This document shows, in pieces, positions 33,548-43,383 of a stretch of DNA of 64,000 nt; the stretch's first letter is position 1, and the number at the start of each line of letters is the position of its first letter. The position numbers and the translations under genes were made by a program. This DNA comes from Psychrobacter sp. APC 3426 (GTDB taxonomy: Bacteria > Pseudomonadota > Gammaproteobacteria > Pseudomonadales > Moraxellaceae). Under the pieces are notes generated by a model, which saw nothing but the letters and a program-made list of their open reading frames with translations, did no database searches and had not been told where the DNA came from. The stretch covers positions 62,001 through 126,000 of the forward strand of contig NZ_JASDCF010000005.1 in the NCBI RefSeq assembly GCF_030408035.1. The letters are read 5' to 3'.

Positions 33548-34780
33548 TTACCCTTTAGGCATGACAGGCGCTTTAATAGTGACTGTCGCACTGACCACAT
33601 CGTTATCATCTAGCAAATCCATGATTAACTCGTCATCCGTTTCAGTCTTTACCTGCCAATTGCCAGTAGCTTGCGGAACCCCAGTGACCATCACAGAGAT
33701 GGCTTTATTTTTCAGACGAATCATCGGCGGTTTATGCTCATAGCCGTCATGTTCATGCCCCAAAATATCATCCGCAATGGTGGCAGCTTGCGCACGCAGT
33801 GGCGCAACATAACGACAGGCAACCCCATTAATAGACATGCAATCACCAATGGCGTAAATACTAGAAGTATTAGTACGCAGTGTTGTCGCATCAACCACGA
33901 TACCGGTACGTCGATTGAATTCAACGCCAGCAGCAGCAGGCAATTTATCATCAACCGTCAGCCCAGTACTGGCAATGACATGGTCAACGATTAATGGTTC
34001 GAGAGACTGAGCAATATTACTATCAGCACCTGATGCGACTGACTCATAGCTGACTTGCAGCTTGCCATCACTATTACGTATGACGTCAGACACTTGGTAG
34101 CCGCCTAAAAAGTCAATCCCTTGTGATTTGACCGCTTGAGCAATACGTGCCGTCGCTTTTGACGGTAGCATTTGTGAAAGCGGTGCATCATTCAAATCAA
34201 TCAGCGTTACTTCATGACCAGCCTTCAGCAAATCCTCTGCGATTTCTGTCCCAACCATGCCAGCTCCAACAATGGCAACATGCTGACGACCGCTTGCCAA
34301 CTTCTCTTGCAGTTGACCAAAGCGCTCAATATGATTGACATGCCAGACCAAATCTTCCGGCAAGCTTTGTGGAAAGATAGGATGAGCACCCATTGCCAGT
34401 ACCAGCTTGTCATAGCTGATAGTGGCGTAATTGGTATAAACGGGGTCCGATCGCAGCGCAGAGACAAGTTGTAGCTGCTGAGTGCTAGCGTCAATATCAG
34501 TGACCTGCGTATTAGCCAGCAAGTTAACATTCGCAGCTTCTGCCGCCTTACTACCCGTAGCTCTCACCAAGTCTGATGCGCTTTTGTTTTGGCTAATTGC
34601 CATCGTTAGCATGGGTTTATGATAACGATCGCCACTATCAGCAGTAATCAAGGTAATTGGCATGTCTTTATCTTTCGCGCGAATCGCATCGATGACATGC
34701 CAGCCTGCCAGCCCCGCTCCAATAATCACGATACCATGAGAGGATGCTTCAGGCACTACAGATTGATTTTCCACACTCAT
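33548..34780 (-). CDS. FAD-dependent oxidoreductase, rubredoxin reductase-like
   Basis: A 410-residue flavoprotein of the pyridine-nucleotide disulfide oxidoreductase class I type. It has an N-terminal FAD fold (IVIIGAGLAGWHVIDAI, about residues 16-32), a central NAD(P)H fold (VAIVGAGMVGTEIAEDLL, about 167-184), and the second FAD motif with TNTSSIYAIGDC. Overall it resembles RubB/AlkT rubredoxin-NAD+ reductases, which feed electrons to rubredoxin in alkane oxidation or oxidative-stress defence. No rubredoxin gene is nearby, so a related reductase role is possible. It stands alone with its own terminator. Confidence 0.82.
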   Translation of the reverse strand: MSVENQSVVPEASSHGIVIIGAGLAGWHVIDAIRAKDKDMPITLITADSGDRYHKPMLTMAISQNKSASDLVRATGSKAAEAANVNLLANTQVTDIDASTQQLQLVSALRSDPVYTNYATISYDKLVLAMGAHPIFPQSLPEDLVWHVNHIERFGQLQEKLASGRQHVAIVGAGMVGTEIAEDLLKAGHEVTLIDLNDAPLSQMLPSKATARIAQAVKSQGIDFLGGYQVSDVIRNSDGKLQVSYESVASGADSNIAQSLEPLIVDHVIASTGLTVDDKLPAAAGVEFNRRTGIVVDATTLRTNTSSIYAIGDCMSINGVACRYVAPLRAQAATIADDILGHEHDGYEHKPPMIRLKNKAISVMVTGVPQATGNWQVKTETDDELIMDLLDDNDVVSATVTIKAPVMPKG

Positions 34781-34963
34781 ATTAGCTCCACTGTCGTTTA
34801 CGATTGCTTTTGATTTTTAGCCGATTAACTGCCATTGTATCAGTAAACAGCCATTCACTCACCTATTCTGCCATACAGCTCACAATGTAATTACTCATAT
34901 CAATATCATGGTTGACCGTATAAATCGACTAGGGTTTATGGAATAGTCAAATGTGCTACTGGC

Positions 34964-34991
34964 ACAAAAAAGCGCCTATAAATAGACGCTT
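34964..34991 (-). terminator. Rho-independent terminator of the glutamate/aspartate transporter operon
   Basis: On the minus strand AGCG-T-CTATTTATAG-G-CGCT (34990-34971) is followed by six T. It lies 39 bases beyond the end of the ATPase gene. Confidence 0.75.
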
Positions 34992-35029
34992 CTCATCATG
35001 TAAATCTAAAGATTTTTCTAATAACATCG

Positions 35030-35833
35030 TTAGTGATTGAGAATTTTAGATAAGAACATCTGCGCGCGCTCACTTTTCGCCCCTTCAAAAAATTCATCTT
35101 TACTACAGTTTTCGACAATATGACCTTCATCCATAAAGATAATCCGGTTGGCGACCTGACTGGCAAAACCCATTTCATGGGTCACACACATCATGGTCAT
35201 ACCATCACGAGTCAGCTCCACCATCACATCGAGTACCTCTTGAATCATCTCAGGGTCAAGTGCGGAAGTTGGCTCATCAAATAGCATCGCTACTGGATCC
35301 ATCGCCAGCGCACGGGCAATCGCTACACGCTGCTGCTGACCACCAGACAGTTCTGCTGGATACTTCGCCGCTTGTACTGTCAGTCCGACACGATCCAAAT
35401 ACGCCATGGCTTTTTGTTTGGCCTCGCTTTCTTTACGGCCTAGCACCTTGATTTGCGCAACGGTTAGGTTATCAATAATCGTTAGATGCGGAAACAGTTC
35501 AAAATGCTGAAACACCATACCGACACGACTACGCAGCTTAGGTAAGTTGGTCTTAGGTGCACCAACTGAGATACCATTGACCATGATTTCACCTTTTTGA
35601 AAAGGCTCAAGCCCATTAACCGTCTTAATTAACGTTGATTTACCGCTACCCGATGGTCCACAGACGACGACGACATCACCTTTGTGCACATGCGCAGTAC
35701 AATCAGTCAGCACTTGAAAGTCGCCATACCATTTACTGACGTTAGACATTTCAATGACCATCTCATCACTAGCATGACCATTGTTGGTGACCAGTCCGCC
35801 AAAGACATTTACGAATGTATCAGTATTGCTCAT
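35030..35833 (-). CDS. gltL: Glutamate/aspartate ABC transporter ATP-binding protein
   Basis: Powers uptake of acidic amino acids. It has Walker [14 protein letters not shown] (about residues 60-72), the ABC signature [15 protein letters not shown], and Walker [16 protein letters not shown] 30-residue N-terminal extension, longer than in E. coli GltL, precedes the core. Of two adjacent ATGs I take the second (35833), which lies 6 bases after AGGAG. It is the last gene of the operon binding protein - permease - permease - ATPase. The GltL assignment comes from its partners; by itself it could be any polar amino-acid ATPase. Confidence 0.9.
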   Translation of the reverse strand: MSNTDTFVNVFGGLVTNNGHASDEMVIEMSNVSKWYGDFQVLTDCTAHVHKGDVVVVCGPSGSGKSTLIKTVNGLEPFQKGEIMVNGISVGAPKTNLPKLRSRVGMVFQHFELFPHLTIIDNLTVAQIKVLGRKESEAKQKAMAYLDRVGLTVQAAKYPAELSGGQQQRVAIARALAMDPVAMLFDEPTSALDPEMIQEVLDVMVELTRDGMTMMCVTHEMGFASQVANRIIFMDEGHIVENCSKDEFFEGAKSERAQMFLSKILNH

Positions 35834-35953
35834 CATCGGCTCCTAACCACATTGTTTTTTGATAATTGTCATGAATCATTGTTGTTAATAGTTAATATTA
35901 GTAGCTACTATTAAATAAAACACTGAAAACTAAAAAAGCTATCTCAGCGTGTG

Positions 35954-36625
35954 TTAAAACCTTAAGCGCTTTTGTAATTGCTGCACGCCAACAGAGGCAC
36001 TTAAACTGATGACAAAATAAACAGCACCAGCCCCTAAAATATAAGGCGTCAGCAGTCCCATCAGCTCACCGCGTACGTAGGCTGCACGGAAAAAGTCTGT
36101 CAGACCAATCGCAAATACCAGTGTGGTATCTTGGAATAAAATAATACACTGCTGCAAAATAAGCGGCAGCATCTTGCGAAAGGCTTGTGGCAAGATGACC
36201 AAACGCATGGTTTGCCCATAAGTCATGCCCAATGCTTTTGCTGCATTGACCTGACCGCTACCGATAGACTGAATACCTGCACGCACCACTTCTGAGAAGT
36301 AAGCAGCCTCAAACATCATAAAAGCCACCACACAGGAGGCAAAGGCTGCATCAAGTTGCAAGTACTTACCTGCTACCCAAAAATAAATCATCGGTACGGC
36401 AAAATAAAACCACAACAGCACTAATAGCAAAGGTACCGAGCGGAAGTAATTGACGTAGAGCTTTGCCGGTATCTCAAGCATCTTAATACCAGACAACCGC
36501 ATCAAGGCAAGTACTGTGCCTAAGCTGATACCACCCAAAATGGCCAAAAACAATACTTTTAACGTGGTAATCATCCCGCCCATGAGGCCGGGATAGGCGG
36601 TTGCTAACTCGGTCATCATGTTCAT
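35954..36625 (-). CDS. gltK: Glutamate/aspartate ABC transporter permease
   Basis: A 223-residue inner-membrane permease of the HisM/GltK family with about five membrane segments and the EAA loop (EVVRAGIQSIGSGQVNAAKALGM) that docks the ATPase. Its start overlaps the end of gltJ by 4 bases (ATGA), indicating coupled translation. Confidence 0.92.
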   Translation of the reverse strand: MNMMTELATAYPGLMGGMITTLKVLFLAILGGISLGTVLALMRLSGIKMLEIPAKLYVNYFRSVPLLLVLLWFYFAVPMIYFWVAGKYLQLDAAFASCVVAFMMFEAAYFSEVVRAGIQSIGSGQVNAAKALGMTYGQTMRLVILPQAFRKMLPLILQQCIILFQDTTLVFAIGLTDFFRAAYVRGELMGLLTPYILGAGAVYFVISLSASVGVQQLQKRLRF

Positions 36626-37368
36626 TTCTGACCTCCTGCAATCAGCCCAGGCACACGTAGTTTGCGCTCGATCAATCCCATAATAGCAATCAAGGACAGA
36701 TTGAATACCAAGTAGATGACCGTCGCATAGGTATAAATCTCGATACTGTTTTGCGTATATTCACTAATGGTCTTGGTTTGGCTGATCAGCTCCATTACCC
36801 CGACTAAGGAAGCGACAGAGGCATTTTTGAAGCAGTTGGTCAGCTCAGAGCTGAGCGGCGGTAAGATAATACGAAAGGCTTGCGGTAGCAGCACTTCTTT
36901 ATAGACTTGCGGAATACTAAAACCTAGCGCATAAGCGGCATTGACCTGCCCTTCTGGCAATGACTCAATGCCAGTACGCACCTGCTCAACGATACGAGCC
37001 GCAGTGAATAACCCCAAGCCGATACTCGCAGAGAGCATGGCTGAGGTATTGGGAGACAAGTCCTTATACCACCACTCTTGTATCGTGGGCGTGAGCCAAC
37101 CAGGCGCGATATAAAACCAAAAGAACAGCTGAACGAGCAAAGGAATATTACGAAAAAATGTCACATAAGCCGTACCGATGGCACGAGCTGTTTTATTGGG
37201 TAAGGTACGCATGATACCAAAGATGGTGCCAACGACCATGGCGATGGCCCAAGCAATACTACCAATCAATAGCAGCCAGCCAAGACCGGTAATCATCCAA
37301 TGGATATAAAGCTCGTTACCGATACCAGTCTGCTCAAAGAGCACACCCCAGTTCCAGCTATAATTCAT
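36622..37368 (-). CDS. gltJ: Glutamate/aspartate ABC transporter permease
   Basis: A 248-residue permease partnering GltK. It has an N-terminal extension typical of GltJ (WNWGVLFEQTGIGNELYIHW), about five membrane segments and the EAA loop (EQVRTGIESLPEGQVNAAYALGF). GGAGAG precedes the ATG. It lies 95 bases downstream of the binding-protein gene. Confidence 0.92.
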   Translation of the reverse strand: MNYSWNWGVLFEQTGIGNELYIHWMITGLGWLLLIGSIAWAIAMVVGTIFGIMRTLPNKTARAIGTAYVTFFRNIPLLVQLFFWFYIAPGWLTPTIQEWWYKDLSPNTSAMLSASIGLGLFTAARIVEQVRTGIESLPEGQVNAAYALGFSIPQVYKEVLLPQAFRIILPPLSSELTNCFKNASVASLVGVMELISQTKTISEYTQNSIEIYTYATVIYLVFNLSLIAIMGLIERKLRVPGLIAGGQK

Positions 37369-37463
37369 GGTTGTCTCTCCGAGCAGCGATTGAGAAACTC
37401 ACGCGTCAGATTGACATCACTATCAGTCTGAACGCGTAAGCAAGCTATGTTGAAGGACAATGA

Positions 37464-38468
37464 TTACTGTGCAGTCGCCACTTTTGGTTGAGCACTGTCA
37501 TGCGGACTGGCAATCAATGCTTTTAAGTTGTCAGACATCTCAAAGTTTAGATTGACGTTCTTTGGTGGAATTGGATTTAAGAACCATTTGTCATAGATAC
37601 TATTAATCTCACCTGAGCTGAAGACATTGGCCAAGGCTTCATCAACTACTGCTTTGAACTCAGGGTCGTCTTTACGCATCATACAGCCATAAATTTCAAA
37701 CGATTGCGGTGTACCAACGATGACCCATTCATCAGGATTTTTTGCTTTGGCTTTTTCGCCAGCGAGCAGCACGTCATCCATCATAAAGGCATCAGCACGA
37801 CCATTCTCTAGCATTAAAAAGCCTTCGCCGTGGTCTTTTGCAGAGATAATGTTGGTATCCATCTGATTGTCATCATTATACTGACGAATATAACGCTCTG
37901 AAGTTGTACCTGCGGTCGTCACAAGCGTCTTACCTTTGAGGTCTTCAAAATCTTGGATACCGGAATCATTTTTGGTCAATAGACGTGTGCCGATTTCAAA
38001 GAAGCCATTTGAGAATGCCACTTGCTTTTGACGCTCTTCGTTGTTGGTGGTTGAACCACACTCAAAATCCACTGTGCCATTTTGTACCAATGGAATACGA
38101 GTTTGTGAAGTGATTAGGTTATAGCGCACGTTGAGGTCTGGCATGTTGAGCTTTTGCTTGACCGCTTCGACGACTTTCATCTCTAAATCATGCGCATAGC
38201 CAATCGGCTGATTTGGGTCATCAGCGATATAAGAAAACGGAATAGAGGAGTCACGGTGACCAACCACAATGGTGCCAGAGTCTTTGATTTTTTGTAGCGT
38301 GCCATTAGTGCTTGCTGCGGCTTCTGTGGTGGTCGCGTCATCTGTTGCTGCCGCATCAGTGGTCGTTTGACTGCTGTTATTACACCCTGCTAGACCAAGC
38401 GCCATAAAAGCAGCCAGAGTCAAGGGTTTGGAGAAAAACTGAGAAGATAGATAGCTCATGAGATACAT
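37464..38468 (-). CDS. gltI: Glutamate/aspartate ABC transporter substrate-binding lipoprotein
   Basis: The 334-residue periplasmic binding component. A signal peptide ending in LGLAGC gives a lipidated Cys29; a Thr/Ala-rich linker follows, then the type 3 solute-binding fold. Stretches such as VGHRDSSIPFSY and MMDDVLLAGEKAKAKNPDEW are characteristic of GltI-type proteins. It is the first gene of the operon; AAAAGGATG lies just upstream of the start. No clear promoter was read in the 425-base gap upstream, and I see no other gene there. Confidence 0.93.
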   Translation of the reverse strand: MYLMSYLSSQFFSKPLTLAAFMALGLAGCNNSSQTTTDAAATDDATTTEAAASTNGTLQKIKDSGTIVVGHRDSSIPFSYIADDPNQPIGYAHDLEMKVVEAVKQKLNMPDLNVRYNLITSQTRIPLVQNGTVDFECGSTTNNEERQKQVAFSNGFFEIGTRLLTKNDSGIQDFEDLKGKTLVTTAGTTSERYIRQYNDDNQMDTNIISAKDHGEGFLMLENGRADAFMMDDVLLAGEKAKAKNPDEWVIVGTPQSFEIYGCMMRKDDPEFKAVVDEALANVFSSGEINSIYDKWFLNPIPPKNVNLNFEMSDNLKALIASPHDSAQPKVATAQ

Positions 38469-38893
38469 CCTTTTATCACATTATCATAAGATTAGATGAG
38501 TGCTTGGACGACATAGGTCTTATTAACTAGCCTTAATGACGCGCATCCATGCGGTTGTTGCTATTGTTTGTCACAATGCAACGTAATGTTACTGTACAAC
38601 AAAATCGATGCTCATGGTGAACTATTTTTAATAGAATCAGTATTTATGAATATATGAACTTTCTACCTTTATATAAGTCGCTTGTCATTACCGTACCACC
38701 CTATCTGTATGCAGTGCCTCAACGACTATTTTGCCGACTGCCTACTTGTCATATCTTTGAGCCTTTTATTTAAAATAAGCTGAGTTATCTAGAGAATATT
38801 TTGGGCAAACGGTAAAACAGCATCGCAAAGGTGATTGATAAATTGGCAGCAATCCCCATAAAGCTAACAACTTCTTAATACTACAAATGACTT

Positions 38894-39871
38894 ATGACAC
38901 AAGATACTCAAGTCCCAAATACGGGCAGCCAAACCACTGGTCATCATAGCGATAATGACGTACGCCAACGCTTCTTTATCGAAGATTCGCCTGTACGTGG
39001 TGACGTTGTGCGCCTATCACGCAGCTACGCGAGCACCATTGCCCAAAAGCCTTACCCTGAAGCCATCAAACGCTTATTGGGTGAGATGCTAACCGCCGCA
39101 AGCTTGCTTATCGGTACGGTCAAAATCAATGGTCGCTTATCTATTCAATTGCAGTCATCAGACAGTGACAGCTTGCTCAATTGGGCGATGGCAGAATGCG
39201 ACCAAGACGGCATCATTCGCGCGCTCGCTAGTTGGAAAGCAGAAACCGATGAGCAACTACATGCTTGGGAAAATATGACGACTGCCAAAGAAGCTTTTGC
39301 TGAATTGGGCGCGATGGGTCAAGGCGTGTTGTTTATCAACATTCAGCCTGATGGCGGTGAGCCATACCAAGGTATCGTTGAGCGTAGCCATGACAACTTG
39401 GCTGACTGCTTGGCGCACTATCAAAAACAATCGGCGCAAATTCCAACGCTGATTAACTTGGCATCTGATGGCTTGCAAGCAGGGGGTATTTTGGTACAAA
39501 TGCTACCTCGTACTGCTGAAGAAACTTATGAAGTGGAGCAAAACGAAGACGCGGGCATCGATGATGACTTGTGGACCCGTTTAAGTGTATTAACTCGTAC
39601 GGTAAAAGCAGAAGAGTTGACCACGCTTGATGCCAACGAGATTCTCTATCGCTTGTATCATGAAGAAAACGTCGTCGCCCCTGATCCTGTACCACTGTCG
39701 TTTGGTTGCACCTGTTCACGCGAGAAGTGTGAAATGGCCATTGAACAAATTGGCGAGACAGAAGCGTTAGATATCGTTGAAGAGCAAGGCGGTAGCTTTG
39801 AGATGAATTGCGGATTCTGCGGTGAGGTCTACAAATTCAATAAGGACGATATAGCAGCCATATTCGCCTAA
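38894..39871 (+). CDS. hslO: Redox-regulated chaperone Hsp33
   Basis: A cytoplasmic holdase activated by oxidation and unfolding. The 325-residue protein has the Hsp33 N-terminal domain and the C-terminal zinc switch C272-x-C274 ... C306-x2-C309 with the expected spacing. A polar 20-residue N-terminal extension is present. The ATG at 38894 lacks a good Shine-Dalgarno sequence, so the start is less certain. It has its own terminator. Confidence 0.95.
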   Translation: MTQDTQVPNTGSQTTGHHSDNDVRQRFFIEDSPVRGDVVRLSRSYASTIAQKPYPEAIKRLLGEMLTAASLLIGTVKINGRLSIQLQSSDSDSLLNWAMAECDQDGIIRALASWKAETDEQLHAWENMTTAKEAFAELGAMGQGVLFINIQPDGGEPYQGIVERSHDNLADCLAHYQKQSAQIPTLINLASDGLQAGGILVQMLPRTAEETYEVEQNEDAGIDDDLWTRLSVLTRTVKAEELTTLDANEILYRLYHEENVVAPDPVPLSFGCTCSREKCEMAIEQIGETEALDIVEEQGGSFEMNCGFCGEVYKFNKDDIAAIFA

Positions 39872-39901
39872 TCGTTTTTATTACTATACATCAGTTATTG
39901 T

Positions 39902-39940
39902 AAAACCCCTCAAGTGTGATGCTTGAGGGGTTTTGATTTT
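39902..39940 (+). terminator. Rho-independent terminator of hslO
   Basis: AAAACCCCTCAAG/CTTGAGGGGTTTT (39902-39914 with 39922-39934), a perfect 13-bp stem. A/T-runs on both sides suggest it also serves the convergent hydrolase gene. Confidence 0.88.
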
Positions 39941-39989
39941 TATTACCTTAGGCTTATACTATATATAATAGGAATCATTTCAAAAACTC

Positions 39990-41459
39990 TTAATCTGCCA
40001 ATTCATAATCTTTTGGATAAGAGTAAATACGATCATCAAGTGCATACTTCGCTTCATGCGCATCCCCTTGCCTGTTGGCTAACAACCAAGTGATGATTTG
40101 CTGGTGCACCCTATCATTATAGATTAGGTTCATATGGTTGACGCCATAAAAAATCGCCTTATGACCTTCTGGTACGTTCAGCGTATGCTCTTCGGTATAT
40201 TCACCGAGTGCTGACTCTACTGACACCAGCCCATCACCGAGTAAGCTTGTGGTCTTAGATTTATAATGAACCTCAATCAACGCCGCTGCAACCAGATAGG
40301 TATTCACATGCAAAGGTAAGCGCGTCGGGTGACGGAACTCTGCGGGCAGTACGCTGCGTCCTTCGGCAGACTTCCAGTCCGCATCACGAATGCTGCCATA
40401 GCGTAAATCAATAATGCCAGCGCTACGCAAGTCACCCAGTTTTGCCAGTGAACCGGCGAAAGGTAACTTAGCGATTTTGTCTTGAACAAAACTGCCAATC
40501 TGCTCCAAGCTTGCGCCATGGTGCGGAGAGCCTAAAGTGATCAGATTACCCACCCGTTTGACCCAGTTAAAGCCTTGCTCTTTGCCATAAAATAACGCAC
40601 TACGGCTGACTAGGCCGCCCATACTATGACCAATCAAGTCAAGCTGGGTGATGTCCGGATTCCTATCGACCAAATTTTGCAAGACTTTGGCGAAGCTACG
40701 CCCGTTGCTAGAGATACGTCGACCGGTATTATAGTTCAAATATAAAACCGTTGATGCTGGCAGATTGCTGCTCAGCGTTTCAGCCAAATCCCCTTCTTCA
40801 GATACTTGCCAACTCAAGTGACTCAAACACAGGCCATGGCATAGAACAATCACACGCCCCGACAATGCCTCACTTTGCACACGATTGTATTTGTCATATA
40901 ACACCATTGACACTGCTAAGGGATTATTATGGGTTATCAGATGATCACCCATGACGCCATTTAAAAGATTCACCACACGGCGTAAATTTTTCGGTAACGG
41001 CTGTAACTTTTTGGGTTTTAAAATATTATTATAAAGACGCAGCCCTGAGGCAAGATTGTTGCCGACCAATTGCATGGCTTGACGTACCGTGCCATAGATT
41101 CTCCCTGTAATGCCGCGCTGCCACTGGTCAAGATTGCCTTGATTGAACCGCCCTAAAGGACGAAGCAAAATCTCACGGTGGATGGCTTCTACAATATCAG
41201 TGACTTCAACCACGCCCATCGTTGCCAGCTGAGCCAAGCCTTCAAAGAAATCAACTAAGGAGATAGGCTTATGCGGTTTGGTATAACCATCATCTACACT
41301 TTCTGCGGCGAAATCATCCACATAAATATATTCAAGTTTCGCCAGCTCTTCATAGACATCACCCTGAAAACCCTCGTCAGCATCCACCACCATTTCAGGT
41401 GGACGGCGAGTGGTGGCAAAAAAATCATGAATGCTTTCTAGTGGTCTTGGAGTGAGCAT
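39990..41459 (-). CDS. Alpha/beta hydrolase (lipase/PGAP1-like)
   Basis: A 489-residue protein whose C-terminal half is an alpha/beta hydrolase: VIVLCHGLCLSH (oxyanion region), the nucleophile elbow GHSMGG with Ser279, and downstream candidates for the acid and His (GVNHMNLIYN). The N-terminal 190 residues are not recognised and lack a signal peptide, so a cytoplasmic esterase or lipase is likely. Substrate unknown. It is convergent with hslO. Confidence 0.8.
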   Translation of the reverse strand: MLTPRPLESIHDFFATTRRPPEMVVDADEGFQGDVYEELAKLEYIYVDDFAAESVDDGYTKPHKPISLVDFFEGLAQLATMGVVEVTDIVEAIHREILLRPLGRFNQGNLDQWQRGITGRIYGTVRQAMQLVGNNLASGLRLYNNILKPKKLQPLPKNLRRVVNLLNGVMGDHLITHNNPLAVSMVLYDKYNRVQSEALSGRVIVLCHGLCLSHLSWQVSEEGDLAETLSSNLPASTVLYLNYNTGRRISSNGRSFAKVLQNLVDRNPDITQLDLIGHSMGGLVSRSALFYGKEQGFNWVKRVGNLITLGSPHHGASLEQIGSFVQDKIAKLPFAGSLAKLGDLRSAGIIDLRYGSIRDADWKSAEGRSVLPAEFRHPTRLPLHVNTYLVAAALIEVHYKSKTTSLLGDGLVSVESALGEYTEEHTLNVPEGHKAIFYGVNHMNLIYNDRVHQQIITWLLANRQGDAHEAKYALDDRIYSYPKDYELAD

Positions 41460-41664
41460 AATTTCGATACATCAAGCGATTAAGGAGGTTTTACATACTA
41501 GCCTGTAAATGCCATAAACAGAAGACAATGATTTAACTATCAAGTATCTTTATTGTTAGATCGGTTACAAGAACATCAACATACCAGTTTTACTCAGTAT
41601 TTTGATTATGTTTTTTTGACCAGTTTATCAGCAGCAACACACCATAAGTGTGATAAACACTTGT

Positions 41665-41694
41665 AAAAAAACCCCGAACCGTATTCGAGGTTTT
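41665..41694 (-). terminator. Rho-independent terminator downstream of the FAH-family gene
   Basis: On the minus strand AAAACCTCGAA/TTCGGGGTTTT (41694-41684 with 41678-41668) followed by a run of T. It lies about 95 bases beyond the stop codon. The rest of 41460-41790 shows no gene. Confidence 0.7.
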
Positions 41695-41790
41695 GATAGT
41701 GATTGGGTTTGGACAGTTATAAGCGCTTAACAACTATCAACGCTTTAACTATTAATAGCAACCTGATAATAGCAATCTGACATTTTATGG

Positions 41791-42507
41791 CTATTGTACT
41801 TGCGCCTGCCACTCATGTTCGCCTAATTTGAGTTTTAGCTGATCACCGGCATGCAGTACACCGACACCGCTTGGCGTTCCTGTCATGATTACATCACCTG
41901 CCTGTAGGCTAAAAGCATGACTGATATTGACCAGCAATTCATAAACGGGGAATAGCATCAAGGCCGTATCACCGTCTTGCTTGAGCGCATCATTGATGTA
42001 AAGCTGATACGCAACATCACTGAAGTCGCCAAATGCTTGTGGGTCTAGCCAGTCAGCAAGCACACAAGCGCCATCGAAGCACTTAGCACGCTCCCACGGA
42101 TGACCTTTTTCTTTTAGCTCAGACTGCAAGTCACGCAAGGTCAAATCTAACCCTAGCGTCACACCGCCGATCGCTTGTTGTACCTCTTCTATCGTCGCCG
42201 CTGATAAATCCGCTGAAAGCTGAACACATAGCTCAGTCTCATAGTGTGTTTCGCCTACCATCTCTGGATTTGGACGGATGACGCCTTGACCAATAGAGAC
42301 CACCGAAGAGGCAGGCTTCATAAACAACATAGGCGCTGTTGGCACCTCATTACCCAATTCGTGAGCATGGGCAACATAGTTACGACCCACACAAACCACT
42401 TTGCCAATAGGCGCACGCAAGCGTTGATTGGCATTTACCGCGCTGTCATCATCACTGACATTCGCAGCAACGACATTCACTAACGACATAGGTGGCGATT
42501 GGCTCAT
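41791..42507 (-). CDS. Fumarylacetoacetate hydrolase-family protein
   Basis: A 238-residue protein of the FAH/YcgM family, which hydrolyses or isomerises diketo acids with a divalent metal. Visible motifs are VVCVGRNYVAHAHELGNE (residues about 37-54), the metal-binding GETHYETELCV, and the C-terminal MTGTPSGVGVL. The substrate is not indicated by the neighbours. It follows artM on the same strand with a 138-base gap. Confidence 0.9.
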   Translation of the reverse strand: MSQSPPMSLVNVVAANVSDDDSAVNANQRLRAPIGKVVCVGRNYVAHAHELGNEVPTAPMLFMKPASSVVSIGQGVIRPNPEMVGETHYETELCVQLSADLSAATIEEVQQAIGGVTLGLDLTLRDLQSELKEKGHPWERAKCFDGACVLADWLDPQAFGDFSDVAYQLYINDALKQDGDTALMLFPVYELLVNISHAFSLQAGDVIMTGTPSGVGVLHAGDQLKLKLGEHEWQAQVQ

Positions 42508-42645
42508 ACTTGGCTCTCATAGCAGATAATTGGTTTTGGTAAAAAATACTGCAGCATTTATAGCTTTATTAACTCATGCTTTCTTAACGGATAGTTTCTT
42601 TAACAGTACCGCCTTAACAACGACTCTATTAGTCATAACGACGAT

Positions 42646-43371
42646 TTATGGAATCGTATTGGTCATCACGTCTGGTGGTACGTAACTGGCATGACGGTTC
42701 ATTCTTTTTTCAAACAGTCTAAAGCTAAATAAGATGACCCATGACAATAACAGATAGACGATACCTGCGGCAAAGAACAGCTCCATCAGAGTATAAGTGC
42801 GAGCACTAATCGTACGAGCAACACCTGTGATATCCATCAAGGCAATGGTCGATGCCAGCGCACTGCCCTTTAGCATAAAGATGACTTCGTTACTGTAAGC
42901 TGGAATCACGATACCAAAGGCGCGTGGCAAAGTAACACGGGTAAGCTTTTGCCATTTTGACATACCAAGCGCATCGGCAGCTTCAAGCTCACCAACGGGA
43001 ATGGTCTGAATCGCACCGCGAATAATCTCTGCCAAATACGCACTGGTATTCAGCGTAAAGGCAATGATGGCACACCAGTAGGCTTGGCTAAGGACTGGCT
43101 CCCATAAGAACGACTCACGTACCGCTTCAAACTGCCCAAGACCATAATAGATTAGGAATATCTGTACCAATAGCGGCGTGCCACGGAAAAAGAAAATATA
43201 CAAAAATGGGAGTATCTGTACCATCCAGTTTTTGGACAGCCTTAGTAATGCTAGTATCAAACCAAAAAACAGCCCGATAATACCTGACACGATGACCAGC
43301 TGTACGGTCAATACCGCGCCGCCTAGTAAATCAGGGATATGGTCAAAAATGACCTGCCAATTCCAATCCAT
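42646..43371 (-). CDS. artM: Cationic amino-acid ABC transporter permease (ArtM/HisM type)
   Basis: A 241-residue inner-membrane permease with about five membrane segments and the EAA loop (EIIRGAIQTIPVGELEAADALGM). It resembles the HisM/ArtM group for arginine, lysine, ornithine or histidine. GGAGAG precedes the ATG, and the gene starts 12 bases after artQ. The assignment to arginine rather than histidine transport is inferred. Confidence 0.88.
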   Translation of the reverse strand: MDWNWQVIFDHIPDLLGGAVLTVQLVIVSGIIGLFFGLILALLRLSKNWMVQILPFLYIFFFRGTPLLVQIFLIYYGLGQFEAVRESFLWEPVLSQAYWCAIIAFTLNTSAYLAEIIRGAIQTIPVGELEAADALGMSKWQKLTRVTLPRAFGIVIPAYSNEVIFMLKGSALASTIALMDITGVARTISARTYTLMELFFAAGIVYLLLSWVILFSFRLFEKRMNRHASYVPPDVMTNTIP

Positions 43372-43383
43372 AGTATCTCTCCT